Source: Croceicoccus ponticola (GTDB lineage: Bacteria; Pseudomonadota; Alphaproteobacteria; Sphingomonadales; Sphingomonadaceae). From it: DNA of 64,000 nt. The stretch's first letter is position 1; each line of letters opens with the position of its first letter. The notes beneath the pieces were generated by a model that saw only the letters and a program-made list of their open reading frames with translations, ran no database searches and was not told where the DNA came from. The translations under genes and the position numbers were made by a program. Positions 8,501 to 17,693 of this stretch are shown in pieces. The DNA lies in the NCBI RefSeq assembly GCF_004004515.1, contig NZ_RXOL01000004.1:272790-336789 (forward strand), written 5' to 3'.

Positions 8501-9847
8501 ATGAACCAACAGACAGCAGTGCCACCGCCCATGGACGGGCGCGATCCTTCCAACCTGCGCGGCGATGCCATCACCGGCGACCGCTATTATTCGGAAGAAT
8601 TCGCGCAAAGGGAATGGGACCACCTGTGGACCAAGATCTGGCACATCGCCGGACGCACCGCCGACATCCCCGAAGCGGGCGATTTCCTGGTCCATAACTT
8701 CAAGAAGGAATCGGTCATCGCCGTCCGGCAGGACGATGGTTCGATCAAGGCGTTCTATAACTCGTGCGGCCATCGCGGGATGCGGATGGTCAGCCAGTCC
8801 AGTTCGGTCGACGAATTCCACTGCCCCTATCACGGCTGGAAATGGGGCAAGGACGGCGTGCTTGCCTATGCTCAGGACGCCGACGTCGATTTCTCGCGCG
8901 GTAATCCCTGCGGCAAGCTGAAGCTCAACGAACTGCGCTGCGACACGTGGGGCGGGTTCGTGTGGTACACGATGAACCCCGACGGTTCGTCGCTGGCCGA
9001 CTACCTCGAACCGATGCCCGCGCTCTATCGCAATTACCCGATGGACACCGCCGTGCGCGTCGCGTGGTACCGGATCGAGATCAACGCCAACTGGAAGTTC
9101 GTTACCGACAACTTCTCGGAAAGCTATCACACCCGCACCGCCCACCCGCAAGTTCCGCCATGGATCGATCAGGACGTCGATTCCGCGCGGCACGAAATGT
9201 GGCCCAAGGGGCATGGCCGAACGGTGCAGCCGATGCGCCCATCGCTGTCCGACCGTCCCGAAGGGGGCGGCAACGCGATGTTCGAGGCCGAAATGGCCAA
9301 GTGGGACATCGACCCCAAGCAGTATGCGTCATACGAAGATTTCGCGATGCAGGGCTGGCTCGACCTGAAAGCCGCGAAGCAGAAGCTGTGGCAGGAAAAG
9401 GGTTATCACCACTACGCGACGATGAACGACGAGGAGATCACCGACAGCCCGCATACGGTCATCTTCCCCAACGTCACGATCAGCTTCTTGCCCGACAACC
9501 TGATCTTCTTCCGGTCCGAACCGCACGCGACCGATCCCGAGAAATGCTATTTTGACCTGTGGTGCATGGCATTCCCGGTCGAAGGGCAGGACGAAGTGGA
9601 ATCGATCATGGCGGGGCGCAAGCCGCTGCGCGAAGTGACGGAGTGCGAGCATCGCACTTTTGACGGTGGGCGCGGCATCCCCGAACTGGTCGGACAGATC
9701 GTCTATCAGGACATGGAACTGGCCGAAGACATGCAGGCCGGGATGCATTCGCGCGGATACACCGACGCCTATCTTTCTGATCAGGAGACACGGATACGGT
9801 TCTTCCACGAGGTACTGAACGATTGGATAGATGGGAGAAGGTCCTGA
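8501..9847 (+). CDS. Rieske non-heme iron oxygenase alpha subunit
   Basis: 448-residue terminal oxygenase. The Rieske ligands are Cys89/His91 (CGHRGM) and Cys108/His111 (CPYHGW). The catalytic site has SESYH-HPQ with His210 and His215, and Glu207 at the bridging position. The N-terminal RGDAITGDRYYSEEFAQREWDHLW segment is closely shared with the enzymes at 1-999 and 2067-3401, so these are paralogues. ATG at 8501 has GAGG 11 bases upstream. The SDR gene starts 2 bases after its stop, which points to a tight operon of oxygenation followed by alcohol or diol oxidation. The substrate is unknown. Confidence 0.93.
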   Translation: MNQQTAVPPPMDGRDPSNLRGDAITGDRYYSEEFAQREWDHLWTKIWHIAGRTADIPEAGDFLVHNFKKESVIAVRQDDGSIKAFYNSCGHRGMRMVSQSSSVDEFHCPYHGWKWGKDGVLAYAQDADVDFSRGNPCGKLKLNELRCDTWGGFVWYTMNPDGSSLADYLEPMPALYRNYPMDTAVRVAWYRIEINANWKFVTDNFSESYHTRTAHPQVPPWIDQDVDSARHEMWPKGHGRTVQPMRPSLSDRPEGGGNAMFEAEMAKWDIDPKQYASYEDFAMQGWLDLKAAKQKLWQEKGYHHYATMNDEEITDSPHTVIFPNVTISFLPDNLIFFRSEPHATDPEKCYFDLWCMAFPVEGQDEVESIMAGRKPLREVTECEHRTFDGGRGIPELVGQIVYQDMELAEDMQAGMHSRGYTDAYLSDQETRIRFFHEVLNDWIDGRRS

Positions 9848-9848
9848 A

Positions 9849-10538
9849 ATGGCTAATGTAGTAATCACCGGTGCCGGTCGCGGCATCGGACTCGAACTGG
9901 CTCGTACCCACGCCGAACGCGGCGACCGCGTCTTTGCGCTGGTGCGCGACACGGCCAAGTCGGCCGACCTTTCGGCACTGGCCGACGGGTCGGGCGGCAA
10001 GGTCACCGTGCACAAGCTGGATGCCGCCGACATCGCGAGTATTCCCGCCGCCGCTGAAGCGGTTCCGTGCGACAGCGTCGATGTGCTCTACAACGTCGCG
10101 GGCGTTGCAGGGCCGATCAGCGGAGAGCTTGAGAACCCGGTCGACTGGGGCGCGTGGGACCAGGCCATCGACGTCATGTTGAAGGCGCCGTTCGCGATCA
10201 CCAAGGCGTTCCTGCCGAAGATGGGCGAAGGTTCGAAGGTCGTGAACTTCTCCAGCCAGCTGGCCGCGTCGACATGGCCTTATGGCGGGTTCTATGTCTA
10301 TGTCGCGACAAAGGCAGGGCTGGTCGCGCTGACACGCTCGCTGGCGATCGACCTGAAGGATCGCGGCATCACGCTGATCTCGCTGCACCCCGGCTGGGTC
10401 AAGACCGACATGGGCGGCCCCGAAGCCGACATCACGACCGAGGAAAGCGTCGCTGGCATCACCGCGCTGACCGACCGGCTGACGATTGCCGACACCGGCG
10501 GCTTCTTCAAATGGAACGGCGAACCCCACCCGCTCTGA
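9849..10538 (+). CDS. short-chain dehydrogenase/reductase (SDR)
   Basis: 229-residue NAD(P)-dependent oxidoreductase. The Rossmann glycine motif TGAGRGIG is at residues 7-14, the structural motif NVAG near 82-85 replaces the usual NNAG, and the catalytic set is Ser136/Ser137 with Tyr151-x-x-x-Lys155. ATG at 9849 is preceded by GGAGAAGG; the open frame extends 6 codons upstream inside the Rieske gene and is not used. Placed between a Rieske oxygenase and a SnoaL protein, it probably oxidises a hydroxyl or dihydrodiol group made by the oxygenase. Direction and cofactor preference are not readable with confidence. Confidence 0.9.
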   Translation: MANVVITGAGRGIGLELARTHAERGDRVFALVRDTAKSADLSALADGSGGKVTVHKLDAADIASIPAAAEAVPCDSVDVLYNVAGVAGPISGELENPVDWGAWDQAIDVMLKAPFAITKAFLPKMGEGSKVVNFSSQLAASTWPYGGFYVYVATKAGLVALTRSLAIDLKDRGITLISLHPGWVKTDMGGPEADITTEESVAGITALTDRLTIADTGGFFKWNGEPHPL

Positions 10539-10564
10539 GCCGACCCGACACAAAGGAGGCTGAG

Positions 10565-11002
10565 ATGCCGTTTACAGGACCGCTGGAGGATCGCATCGCG
10601 ATCCGCGAAGTGATGGAAACCTACGCCTATGGCGTGATGACGAAGAACGCCGAAGTCTGGGCCGCGACATGGGCCGAGGATTCATACTGGGCGCTGCCGG
10701 AGTACCCGGACCTTGGTGGGTTCGAAGGAAAGAAGGCCATTGTCGAGGCATGGATAGGGTCGATGGATGCCTATGGCCTCGACAACATGACCAAGCCGAT
10801 GGTTTATCTCGCCAATCCGGGGCGGATCGAAGTGGATGGAGACAAGGCCGTCGCCACAACGTTCACTATCGAAATCTACGAACACCCCGAAACGCGCGAG
10901 ACCATCTTTACCAACGGCCATTACGAGGACGAACTGGCCCGCATCGACGGCAATTGGGTCTTTACCCGCCGCGAATACCGCATTTTCCACGAACGCCGCT
11001 GA
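10565..11002 (+). CDS. SnoaL-like (NTF2 fold) protein
   Basis: 145-residue SnoaL-family protein starting MPFTGPLEDRIAIREVMETYAYGV, with TWAEDSYWALPEYPDLGGFEG near 38-58 and a C-terminal strand pair ending REYRIFHERR. AGGAGG stands 6 bases before ATG 10565. It is a clear relative of the protein at 29427-29855 (same MPFTGP start, TWAEDA core and FxRRxxRxxH end). It is third in the Rieske-SDR-SnoaL operon. A dehydratase, isomerase or non-catalytic role is possible; these folds keep little sequence signature of catalysis, so no reaction is assigned. Confidence 0.86.
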   Translation: MPFTGPLEDRIAIREVMETYAYGVMTKNAEVWAATWAEDSYWALPEYPDLGGFEGKKAIVEAWIGSMDAYGLDNMTKPMVYLANPGRIEVDGDKAVATTFTIEIYEHPETRETIFTNGHYEDELARIDGNWVFTRREYRIFHERR

Positions 11003-11033
11003 CGGCGTCCGGGTCCGAAACGATGGCGCGCTC

Positions 11034-11399
11034 TCAGCCCTTTACGGGCGGGAGCGCGCTTTCGCGTTGGTCGACGAAATAGACCTTCATCGTGTCGCGA
11101 TCGAACAGCTTGTCCTCGTCGAAACGGATTTCCTCTGCAATCGTCGGATCATTGCGGATGAAGTCGAAAAATGCGCCCATCGTCGCTTCGTCCGGGAAAT
11201 CGATTTCCATCACGACGTCGGTTTCCGCGCCATCGTCTTCGCGCCCGACGGGCGTCGTGAAGCGGCGCACGTACCGGGTGGCATAGCCCGACAGGACGCG
11301 TTCGCCGATGATGCGGTGGCTGCTTTCGTAATAGTCCACGAATTCGGCGTGGCTCATCCCCTCGCGGCGGCGAAAGATCGACAACAGGGTCACGGTCAT
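11034..11399 (-). CDS. EthD-domain small protein
   Basis: 121-residue ferredoxin-like-fold protein of the EthD (dimeric alpha-beta barrel) family. The start MTVTLLSIFRRREGMSHAEFVDYYESSH is the usual EthD opening, in which a 'K/R-R-xGMS-xxEF-xxYY-xxxH' run packs the dimer. ATG at 11399 overlaps the TGA of the upstream isomerase gene by 4 bases (ATGA), so translation is coupled. EthD proteins accompany oxygenases and steroid, ether or aromatic degradation, usually as poorly defined accessory or lyase-like factors. Here it ends a Rieske-isomerase-EthD operon and converges with the plus-strand SnoaL gene. Confidence 0.82.
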   Translation of the reverse strand: MTVTLLSIFRRREGMSHAEFVDYYESSHRIIGERVLSGYATRYVRRFTTPVGREDDGAETDVVMEIDFPDEATMGAFFDFIRNDPTIAEEIRFDEDKLFDRDTMKVYFVDQRESALPPVKG

Positions 11400-12190
11400 T
11401 GGCGGGCCTCCAGCCATTTGCGGGTTACGTCGGCGACTGCCTTGGCGCGCGCCACCGGATCGTCGGGATAAGTATTGCGCAACGCTTCGGACCGAAGTTC
11501 GATCGACAGCGGAATGTCCTTGGGCAGCGCGCGGTACATCGCGTCGAGGTCGAGCGCCCCCTCGCCCATCTGTTCGCGAAGGTCGACCGCGTCGACCAGC
11601 ACCGCGTCGAAATCGTGCACATCCGGACGTTCTGCCCGAGCGTCGCAGAACTGGGCGTAGGATATGAGCGATCGGTCGAGCTTCGCGATATCCCCTATCG
11701 GCGATTGCGACCGGTCGACGTGAATCGGGTCGATCAGGATCGCAGCCGACGGATGGGCCACCGCCTTCACGATGCTGCGCGCAGAGGCGAGATCGACGAC
11801 CTTGCTGAACCACCCGAACTCAAGGTTCACGCGCAGCGAATTGCCTTCGACATGGCGGCAAAGCTGGCCGAGCCAGTCCGTGGTTTTCGCAGCGTCCTCG
11901 TCCGAACTGACGCACAGCGCATTGGCCGCGCCAAGCTCCATCCCGATGTCGAGAATGCGCCGGTGATCGTCCACCGACGCCTCGTCGCGCAGCCACAGGA
12001 CCTCCACGTCGATCACCGAAATGCCGGTATCCGCCAGCGCGCGCCGCGTTTCGGCGGTGTGTGTTGGCGTCCATTCCGCGGCATCGACCCAAAGGCCGGC
12101 GCTGTCGAAACCTGCGGCATGGGCGGATCGCACCACCGTCGCCGCGTCGAATTCCGGCAGAACGCCGGACGCAAGCCCGATCTGGTTCAC
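11396..12190 (-). CDS. sugar-phosphate isomerase/epimerase-like TIM-barrel protein
   Basis: 264-residue xylose-isomerase-like TIM barrel (AP endonuclease 2 superfamily). Strand and metal-site-like segments are visible: DVEVLWLRD near 62-70, NLEFGWFS near 122-129, LIDPIHVDRS near 152-161 and a final LSIELRSE near 228-235. The acidic and His residues at strand ends fit a divalent metal site. The start is GTG at 12190, one base after the stop of the Rieske gene; no ATG fits. Members act as sugar isomerases, inosose dehydratases or 3-dehydroshikimate dehydratases, so here it could dehydrate or isomerise a cyclic polyol-like product of the Rieske enzyme. This is inference. Confidence 0.8.
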   Translation of the reverse strand: MNQIGLASGVLPEFDAATVVRSAHAAGFDSAGLWVDAAEWTPTHTAETRRALADTGISVIDVEVLWLRDEASVDDHRRILDIGMELGAANALCVSSDEDAAKTTDWLGQLCRHVEGNSLRVNLEFGWFSKVVDLASARSIVKAVAHPSAAILIDPIHVDRSQSPIGDIAKLDRSLISYAQFCDARAERPDVHDFDAVLVDAVDLREQMGEGALDLDAMYRALPKDIPLSIELRSEALRNTYPDDPVARAKAVADVTRKWLEARQ

Positions 12191-12191
12191 C

Positions 12192-13379
12192 TTACATCAC
12201 CGGTTCGGGGGCGGTCGTGTCCTGCGCCATGTACCAGTTCAGCCATTCGTGGAAGTACTGGTTGCCGCGCTCATTCTTGCCAAAGATCAGGTTTTCGTGC
12301 GCGCCGGTTTCCAGACCTTTCTGGATCTGCATCCCGATGACGTAATCTTCTTCGTACGTCACATCGCGGAAGAAGTTGGCCATCTGCTGCAGCTTCTCCT
12401 CCTCCTCGGCGTCCTTAGGCGCTTCGCGGCAGAGGTAGTTCAGCACGGTGCGGTTTTCGCCCACCGTCGGTCCGGGGAAAAGCTGCGCGACCTGCGTAAT
12501 TTCGGGCGCAACGAAGATCGAGACGTTGGGGAAGAGAATACGGACGAAGTCGTAACCGTAATTTTCCCGCGTACCCCATTCTTCACGCGGCAGCGGCTTG
12601 AGCAGGTTGGCGATTTCATGCTGCGGGAAACCAATCCGCATCGACGGGCCGAACCCTTCGTAATGCGTGCAGTTCGACGGCGTCCGCGGAAAGATCGTTT
12701 CGGGGTGCAGCGACTGGAAATGATACCCTTCGAGGTATCCGTCGAATGCGATCTTCCAGTTCGCGCCGAATATCGTGCGGTTTCCGACATAGTGCCAGTC
12801 GGCAAGGCCAAGATCGGCGAAATCGTCGAGATAGCCGCGATAGTATGCATCGAGGTCGATCGAGCCGTTCGGATCGAGCACGACGAAGATCATGCCGTTG
12901 CGTTCTTCGCACGGCAGCTGGCGCAAGCCCAGTTCGGCCCGGTCCACGTCGCCGAACGTCTGCTTTTCGGAAATGCCGATCAGCTTGCCGTCGCGGCCAT
13001 AAGTCCATGAATGGTACTTGCAGACAAAGCGTGAGCAATTGCCGTGACCTTCTTCGGCCACCGGCGCTCCTCGGTGCGAACATACGTTGAGGAAGGCGCG
13101 AACCGTGCCGTCCTTGTCGCGGGTGATCAGCACCGGCATGCCGACCGCGTCCATCGCCTTGTAATCGCCGGGGTTCTTCATTTCGGCGGTGAAAGCCAGC
13201 ATCAGCGGCAGCTTCTTGAAGACAAGGTCGATCTCCTTGCGATAGATCGCGTCGTCGCAATAGCTGGCCGACGGCACCTTCATCGTGCCCTTGCCCTGGA
13301 ACGTGGATTTGGTCTCGACATAGTCGAGCATCGTCTCGGCGACCTCGCCCAGATGTCCTATCCGGCTTGCGCGATCCAT
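12192..13379 (-). CDS. Rieske non-heme iron oxygenase alpha subunit (compact type)
   Basis: 395-residue oxygenase of a second subgroup. Rieske ligands are Cys100/His102 (CSHRGA) and Cys120/His123 (CKYHSW). The catalytic motif LEGYH-HPE has His220 and His225, with Glu217 at the bridging position. It is paralogous to 20149-21333: both share the N-terminal domain with FKxLPLMLA, GNCSRF before the second Rieske motif, and the long NYGYDF/NNGYDF to FGxNExGNQxFHxW C-terminus. ATG at 13379 follows GGGAGAA. It leads an operon with an isomerase and an EthD protein, divergent from an acyl-CoA ligase. Confidence 0.92.
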   Translation of the reverse strand: MDRASRIGHLGEVAETMLDYVETKSTFQGKGTMKVPSASYCDDAIYRKEIDLVFKKLPLMLAFTAEMKNPGDYKAMDAVGMPVLITRDKDGTVRAFLNVCSHRGAPVAEEGHGNCSRFVCKYHSWTYGRDGKLIGISEKQTFGDVDRAELGLRQLPCEERNGMIFVVLDPNGSIDLDAYYRGYLDDFADLGLADWHYVGNRTIFGANWKIAFDGYLEGYHFQSLHPETIFPRTPSNCTHYEGFGPSMRIGFPQHEIANLLKPLPREEWGTRENYGYDFVRILFPNVSIFVAPEITQVAQLFPGPTVGENRTVLNYLCREAPKDAEEEEKLQQMANFFRDVTYEEDYVIGMQIQKGLETGAHENLIFGKNERGNQYFHEWLNWYMAQDTTAPEPVM

Positions 13380-13457
13380 GGTCTTCTCCCGAATGCTTTG
13401 GGGCCACTGCGACAACGCCGGCCCATCTTCGCTGCCAAGCTGCCCGTTGCGCGGCGT

Positions 13458-13492
13458 GCAGGCAACCTGCTCAAGGTAACAGGTGCCCTGTT
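13458..13492. promoter_or_regulatory. nested inverted repeats with CCTG-N10-CAGG core in divergent promoter region
   Basis: Half-sites CAGG (13459-13462), CCTG (13466-13469), CAGG (13480-13483) and CCTG (13487-13490) form CAGG-N3-CCTG-N10-CAGG-N3-CCTG. The two CAGG-N3-CCTG palindromes are centred 21 bases apart, two helical turns. The inner ACCTG-N10-CAGGT pattern recurs at 22447-22466 and, as CCCTG-N10-CAGGG, at 26787-26806. It is probably the operator of a shared regulator for the divergent Rieske operon and acyl-CoA ligase. Confidence 0.5.
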
Positions 13493-13512
13493 TGCGGGGG
13501 TGCGATTTGCCC

Positions 13513-13522
13513 CTACCCTTTT
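13513..13522 (+). promoter_or_regulatory. CTACCCTTTT box upstream of ligase
   Basis: The exact 10-mer CTACCCTTTT lies 61 bases before the ligase ATG. The same 10-mer occurs on the minus strand at 17703-17694, 70 bases upstream of the SDR starting at 17624. It may be part of a shared promoter or operator. Confidence 0.3.
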
Positions 13523-13582
13523 CGCCAATGGAACCTGTGGCCCGCTATCGCGAGAAGGGGTGCGGGAAAAGGATACACGACA

Positions 13583-15214
13583 ATGGCCCGACTTGAAATG
13601 CCGTGGAACTGGTTGGAACTGCCGCCGGCACACATGCGCGCGTTCGCCGATCAGTGGCAGGGGCGCACGATCGCCGATTTCGCCCGGTCGCGCGCCGCCG
13701 ACGAACCGGATCGCTTGGCACTGATCGACGGGGTGCGATCGCTGACTTTCGGCGCATGGCTGGACGAAGCGCAGGCGCTGGCCAATGCGCTGGCCGCACG
13801 CGGGCTTGAAACCGGCGATGTCGTCGCGTTCCAGACGCCGAACTGGCACGAGGCGGGCATTCTCAACCTTGCCTGCGCCATCCTCGGCCTTGTCGTGAAC
13901 CCCATCGTGCCGATCTATCGCGACGCCGAAGTCGTGATGATGCTGAACGATTGCCGAGCTCGGGCGATATTCACCTGCACCACGTTCCGCCGGTTCGATT
14001 TCGCCGAAATGGCACGGCGGTTGCAACCGGGCCTGCCCGATCTCGACTTTACCTTTACCGTCAGGGGCGACGGGCCAGACGATATGTCCGCGCTGATCGA
14101 AGAAGGGCGCGCGCTCACTCCCGCGAAACCCGATGTCGATCCCCGTTCGGTCAAGATGGTGCTGTTCACATCGGGCACCACGGGCCGGCCCAAGGGCGTG
14201 CTGCACAGTCACGACACGCTCGAGAATATCGTGCGCAAAAGCTATGCGCACTGGGGCGTGACCGATCGCGACACGACGATCATGCCGTCGCCGGTCACCC
14301 ACATCTCGGGCTATGTCAACGGCCTGGAATCGCCGCTGATCTGCGGCACCACGGTCATCCTGATGGAAACCTGGAACGCGGACGACGCGCTGTCCCTGAT
14401 CGAACAACACGCCGTCGTCGGCACGGTCGCCGCCACGCCCTTCCTCGTCGAACTGGCCGATGCGGCGCGGAAGGCCAGCACGCGGCTGCCGTCGTTGCGC
14501 TTCTTCGCCTGTGGCGGCGCGGCGGTTCCGCCCGACCTGATCCCGGCCGCCAACGCGGCGTTCGACAACCTGACCGCGTTCCGCGTCTTTGGCGCGAGCG
14601 AGGTGCCGCTCGTCACCTTTGGCTGGCCGCGCAACGAACACCTTGCCGCGACCACCGATGGCGAGGTCATCGACTATGACGTGAAGATCGTCGACGACGA
14701 AGGCAAACCCGTGCCCGTAGGCAACGAGGGCGAGATTCTGGCGCGTGGGCCGTCGATGATGCTGGGCTATGCTGACGAAGCGCAAAGCCGCGCGGCGTTC
14801 GACAACGACGGCTATTTCCGCACCGGCGACCTTGGCACGCTGTCGGCCGAAGGCGCGATCACGATCACAGGGCGCAAGAAAGACCTGATCATCCGGGGCG
14901 GCGAAAACATCAGCGCGGTGGAGATCGAGGACGTGTTGCGCACCCACCCGCAGGTCCGCGATGCCAGCGTCGTCGCCATGCCGCACGAACGATTGGGCGA
15001 AAGTGTCTGCGCCTACATCATCAGCGAGGGCGAGCCGGCAACGGTCGAAGCGCTGTGCGCGCACATGCACGAAAGCGGTCTGGCTAAGCAAAAGACGCCC
15101 GAGCGATTCGAATTCGTCGACGATTTCCCTCGCACGGCATCGGGCAAGATCCGCAAGGACCAACTGCGCGCCGACGTGAAGGCGAAGATCGAGAACGCGA
15201 AGGCCGAAGCCTGA
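13583..15214 (+). CDS. AMP-forming acyl-CoA ligase
   Basis: 543-residue ANL-superfamily adenylating enzyme that would activate a carboxylic acid with ATP to an acyl-adenylate and then an acyl-CoA. Visible motifs are the phosphate loop TSGTTGRPKGV near 195-205, the adenine region FGASEVP near 335-341, GYFRTGDLG near 410-418, the hinge KKDLIIRGGENIS near 432-444, and the C-terminal catalytic lysine in TASGKIRK near 521. ATG at 13583 has AAGGA 12 bases upstream; the longer open frame lies in the divergent promoter region. Its position among oxygenase genes suggests activation of a side-chain or ring-derived acid before beta-oxidation. The acyl chain specificity is unknown. Confidence 0.92.
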   Translation: MARLEMPWNWLELPPAHMRAFADQWQGRTIADFARSRAADEPDRLALIDGVRSLTFGAWLDEAQALANALAARGLETGDVVAFQTPNWHEAGILNLACAILGLVVNPIVPIYRDAEVVMMLNDCRARAIFTCTTFRRFDFAEMARRLQPGLPDLDFTFTVRGDGPDDMSALIEEGRALTPAKPDVDPRSVKMVLFTSGTTGRPKGVLHSHDTLENIVRKSYAHWGVTDRDTTIMPSPVTHISGYVNGLESPLICGTTVILMETWNADDALSLIEQHAVVGTVAATPFLVELADAARKASTRLPSLRFFACGGAAVPPDLIPAANAAFDNLTAFRVFGASEVPLVTFGWPRNEHLAATTDGEVIDYDVKIVDDEGKPVPVGNEGEILARGPSMMLGYADEAQSRAAFDNDGYFRTGDLGTLSAEGAITITGRKKDLIIRGGENISAVEIEDVLRTHPQVRDASVVAMPHERLGESVCAYIISEGEPATVEALCAHMHESGLAKQKTPERFEFVDDFPRTASGKIRKDQLRADVKAKIENAKAEA

Positions 15215-15337
15215 CGGTTAAGTAGCGTTACAAGACACCGCGCGTCGATCGCGGGCCGGTGCGCCGCGCGATGATGAACCTGAAGACATCGACGATGTAT
15301 CGATTGTCGCTTGACAAGGCCGACGACGAGCCGCCCG

Positions 15338-16804
15338 TCAATCGGTCCAGTTGGCCCCCGCCGCATGCCGTCCCGCGCGGCGCCCAAAGTAAGAACCGGG
15401 GCCAAGACTCATCCCGCTGGCATAAGCCTTGCCGTTGCGCGGAATGTGCGCTGCGCTGGCCCCCACCGCGTAAAGCCCGGGGATCGGTTCCGATCTGAGC
15501 GTCAGGCATTCGCCGTTCGGCCCTGTCTTCAACCCGCCCAGTGTGATGAACAGGTAAGTCGACCGGTCGAACGAAATATCGAACGCCGCCCACGGCCCCT
15601 TGTCCAGCGGCTTCAGCCACGATGCGTCCTTGTGCAGTAGCGGATCGCGGCCCTGTGCCGCGTTTTTGTTGTAACCCGCCATCGTGCGGACCAGCGATCC
15701 GGTCGGCAGGTCCAGCCCCGCCTCCATCTCCTCGATCGTTTCCCACCCGTCGACCAGCGTGTGTTTGGCGGTCGGGATTTCGGGATAGGCGAAGATCTCG
15801 CTGTCCACGATCAGCCAAGCCTTCTGATCGGGCTGCTCCATCACGAAATTCGCAGTGCGGCCGTGATAGCTGTCTTCTGCGACGAAACGCTCACCCCGTT
15901 TGTTGACGATGATCCCCTTGATCAGCTGGCCCGGCGGATAGATCGACGCGGTGGGTATCACCCCATCCATCGCGCTGGTCGCCGTGCCCGCCGACATCCC
16001 CAGCAGCACGCCCGCGCCGTCGTTGCTGGGAATGCCCAGCGGCTCGCTCGTCGCGCCCAGCAGGGGCAGGTTTTCGGCGATCATCTCGTGGTTCATGTTG
16101 AAGCTGCCCGCCGCGATGATTACGCCACGCCGCGCGCGGGCGTGGATCGTTGCGCCCGCCTGTTTGATCCGCACGCCGACGACACGACCGCCCTCGTCCC
16201 TGACCAGCGCCACGACATTGCTGTCGTAAATCGCGGGAATGCCCTCTTGCTCGCATTTGGACAGCAGCGGCGCCATGCCGACGTGGCCCGCGTTTTCGCC
16301 AGTGCCCGCAACTTTGTGCCCGCGCGGCGCGGGTCTGGCGATCTTGTTGAACGGCCACAGCTTTTCGTTGCCGGTACCCATCAGGCAGGTCGTGTCGTTC
16401 AGAAACACCGCCTTGCCCTTGAACTCCGTCCGTTCGAACGGCAGGCCCTGTCGTTCCAGCCAGTCGAAGTGCGACGGGCTGTCGTCGCAGAAATGCCGCA
16501 CGGCAACGGGGTCCAGTGGATCGCAGCTGGCCATCATGAAGGCGGCCATCTCGTCCGGCGTGTCGTCGTAGCCCATCGCCTTTTGCACCGCGGTTCCGCC
16601 GCCAAGGTAGTAGATGCCCGACGACATCGCGCTTGCCCCGCCGCCGCCCGATGCGCGTTCGACGATCAGCACGTCGGCGCCCGCACGGTGCGCTTCCAGC
16701 GCGGAGCAGGTTCCGGCGACGCCCTGCCCGATCACGATCACGTCGCATTCGCGATCCCACGTCGCGATGTCGCCTGCCGACAGGATGGGTTCGACGTTGG
16801 CCAT
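15338..16804 (-). CDS. FAD-dependent oxidoreductase, fumarate reductase/3-ketosteroid dehydrogenase type
   Basis: 488-residue flavoprotein. The N-terminal Rossmann motif VIGQGVAGTCSALEAHRAG with a later acidic VER binds FAD (about 23-50). A C-terminal FAD-contact region reads GLYAVGASAAHIPRNGKAYASGMSLGPGSYFGRRAG. The layout is that of the FAD_binding_2 family (fumarate reductase flavoproteins, 3-oxosteroid Delta1-dehydrogenases, urocanate reductase). ATG at 16804 follows the SDR stop by 4 bases; an in-frame ATG 11 codons upstream lies inside the SDR gene. The SDR-flavoprotein pair suggests alcohol oxidation followed by alpha,beta-desaturation or reduction of a ketone. A steroid-like substrate is possible but not shown. 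Confidence 0.87.
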   Translation of the reverse strand: MANVEPILSAGDIATWDRECDVIVIGQGVAGTCSALEAHRAGADVLIVERASGGGGASAMSSGIYYLGGGTAVQKAMGYDDTPDEMAAFMMASCDPLDPVAVRHFCDDSPSHFDWLERQGLPFERTEFKGKAVFLNDTTCLMGTGNEKLWPFNKIARPAPRGHKVAGTGENAGHVGMAPLLSKCEQEGIPAIYDSNVVALVRDEGGRVVGVRIKQAGATIHARARRGVIIAAGSFNMNHEMIAENLPLLGATSEPLGIPSNDGAGVLLGMSAGTATSAMDGVIPTASIYPPGQLIKGIIVNKRGERFVAEDSYHGRTANFVMEQPDQKAWLIVDSEIFAYPEIPTAKHTLVDGWETIEEMEAGLDLPTGSLVRTMAGYNKNAAQGRDPLLHKDASWLKPLDKGPWAAFDISFDRSTYLFITLGGLKTGPNGECLTLRSEPIPGLYAVGASAAHIPRNGKAYASGMSLGPGSYFGRRAGRHAAGANWTD

Positions 16805-16808
16805 GGGC

Positions 16809-17624
16809 TCAGCCCCCTGCGGCTGCGCCGGTGGCATTTATAACGCTGGCCTCGATCTCGGCCTTGCTTGGATTGCCGCGCAAGCACAGCCCCCCGTTTA
16901 CCTGCAGGTTTTCGCCGGTCATGAAGCATTCGTCGCTGGCGAGGAACACGACCGCGGCCGCTATGTCCTCCTTCGTGCCATACCGACCGAGCGGATACCC
17001 GGGCAGGAAGCTTTCGAACAGGCCGGGGACATGGCCCGCGTCCGCAGTCATCGGCGTTTCGGTCAGGCCGGGAGAGATCGAATTGGCGCGAATGCCCTCG
17101 CCCCCAAATTCGTTGGCGACGCAGCGGATGACGTGATCGGCGCCCGCTTTCGTCCCCATGTATGCGGCGTGGTCCCACAGCATGATCTTGGCCGTGGCGC
17201 TGCTGATCTGGATGATCGAGCCGCCCTCACCCCCACGCGATTTCGCCATTTTGCGGATCAGCGCCTGATAGAACTGGAAGGGACCGATGAACTGCAGCGC
17301 GGTCATCTGTTCCAGTTCTTCGCGCGTATTGTCGAGGAAAGGCGTCAGCAGGCCCCAGCCGGTGGCGTTCAAGCCGATGTCGATCCCGCCCATGGCCTTT
17401 GCCGCGACATCGACCAGCGCGTTAACGCTGCCCTCGTCGGTCAAGTCGCACGCCCGATATCCGCAACCGTTCTCGGCTGCAAAGTCGGCCAGCACGTCCT
17501 CCTTGCGCCCCGACACGAATACCGTCGCCCCCTCCGCCATCAGGCGTAGTGCGATGTGCTGGCCCATGTTGTCCTTGCTGCTCGCGCCCAGGATCAGTGC
17601 GCGTTTGCCTTCGAGCCTTCCCAT
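16809..17624 (-). CDS. short-chain dehydrogenase/reductase (SDR)
   Basis: 271-residue SDR with a variant nucleotide motif GASSKDNMGQHIA (residues 13-25) resembling the enoyl-ACP-reductase-like subclass, and a standard catalytic set Ser141/Ser142, Tyr155 and Lys159 (YMGTK). NSISPG near 181-186 is also typical. ATG at 17624 has GGAAGG with 6-base spacing; the ATG 5 codons upstream overlaps that site and is not used. It is first in a two-gene unit with the flavoprotein and divergent from another SDR at 17778. It probably oxidises or reduces a hydroxyl/keto group of the same intermediate handled by the flavoprotein. Confidence 0.88.
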   Translation of the reverse strand: MGRLEGKRALILGASSKDNMGQHIALRLMAEGATVFVSGRKEDVLADFAAENGCGYRACDLTDEGSVNALVDVAAKAMGGIDIGLNATGWGLLTPFLDNTREELEQMTALQFIGPFQFYQALIRKMAKSRGGEGGSIIQISSATAKIMLWDHAAYMGTKAGADHVIRCVANEFGGEGIRANSISPGLTETPMTADAGHVPGLFESFLPGYPLGRYGTKEDIAAAVVFLASDECFMTGENLQVNGGLCLRGNPSKAEIEASVINATGAAAGG

Positions 17625-17693
17625 GACATTCCTTCCCATTGTTTGCCTGTTGCCGACAGACCTATCATTGGCGCATCCTTGCATGGCCTACGC

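Noticed and set aside
13358..15163. A 601-codon minus-strand frame over the acyl-CoA ligase
   Set aside because: The plus strand carries all ligase motifs; the antisense frame is a by-product of GC-rich codon use. The same holds for long antisense frames at 37-1083, 2019-3239, 22553-24724 and 32399-33946.
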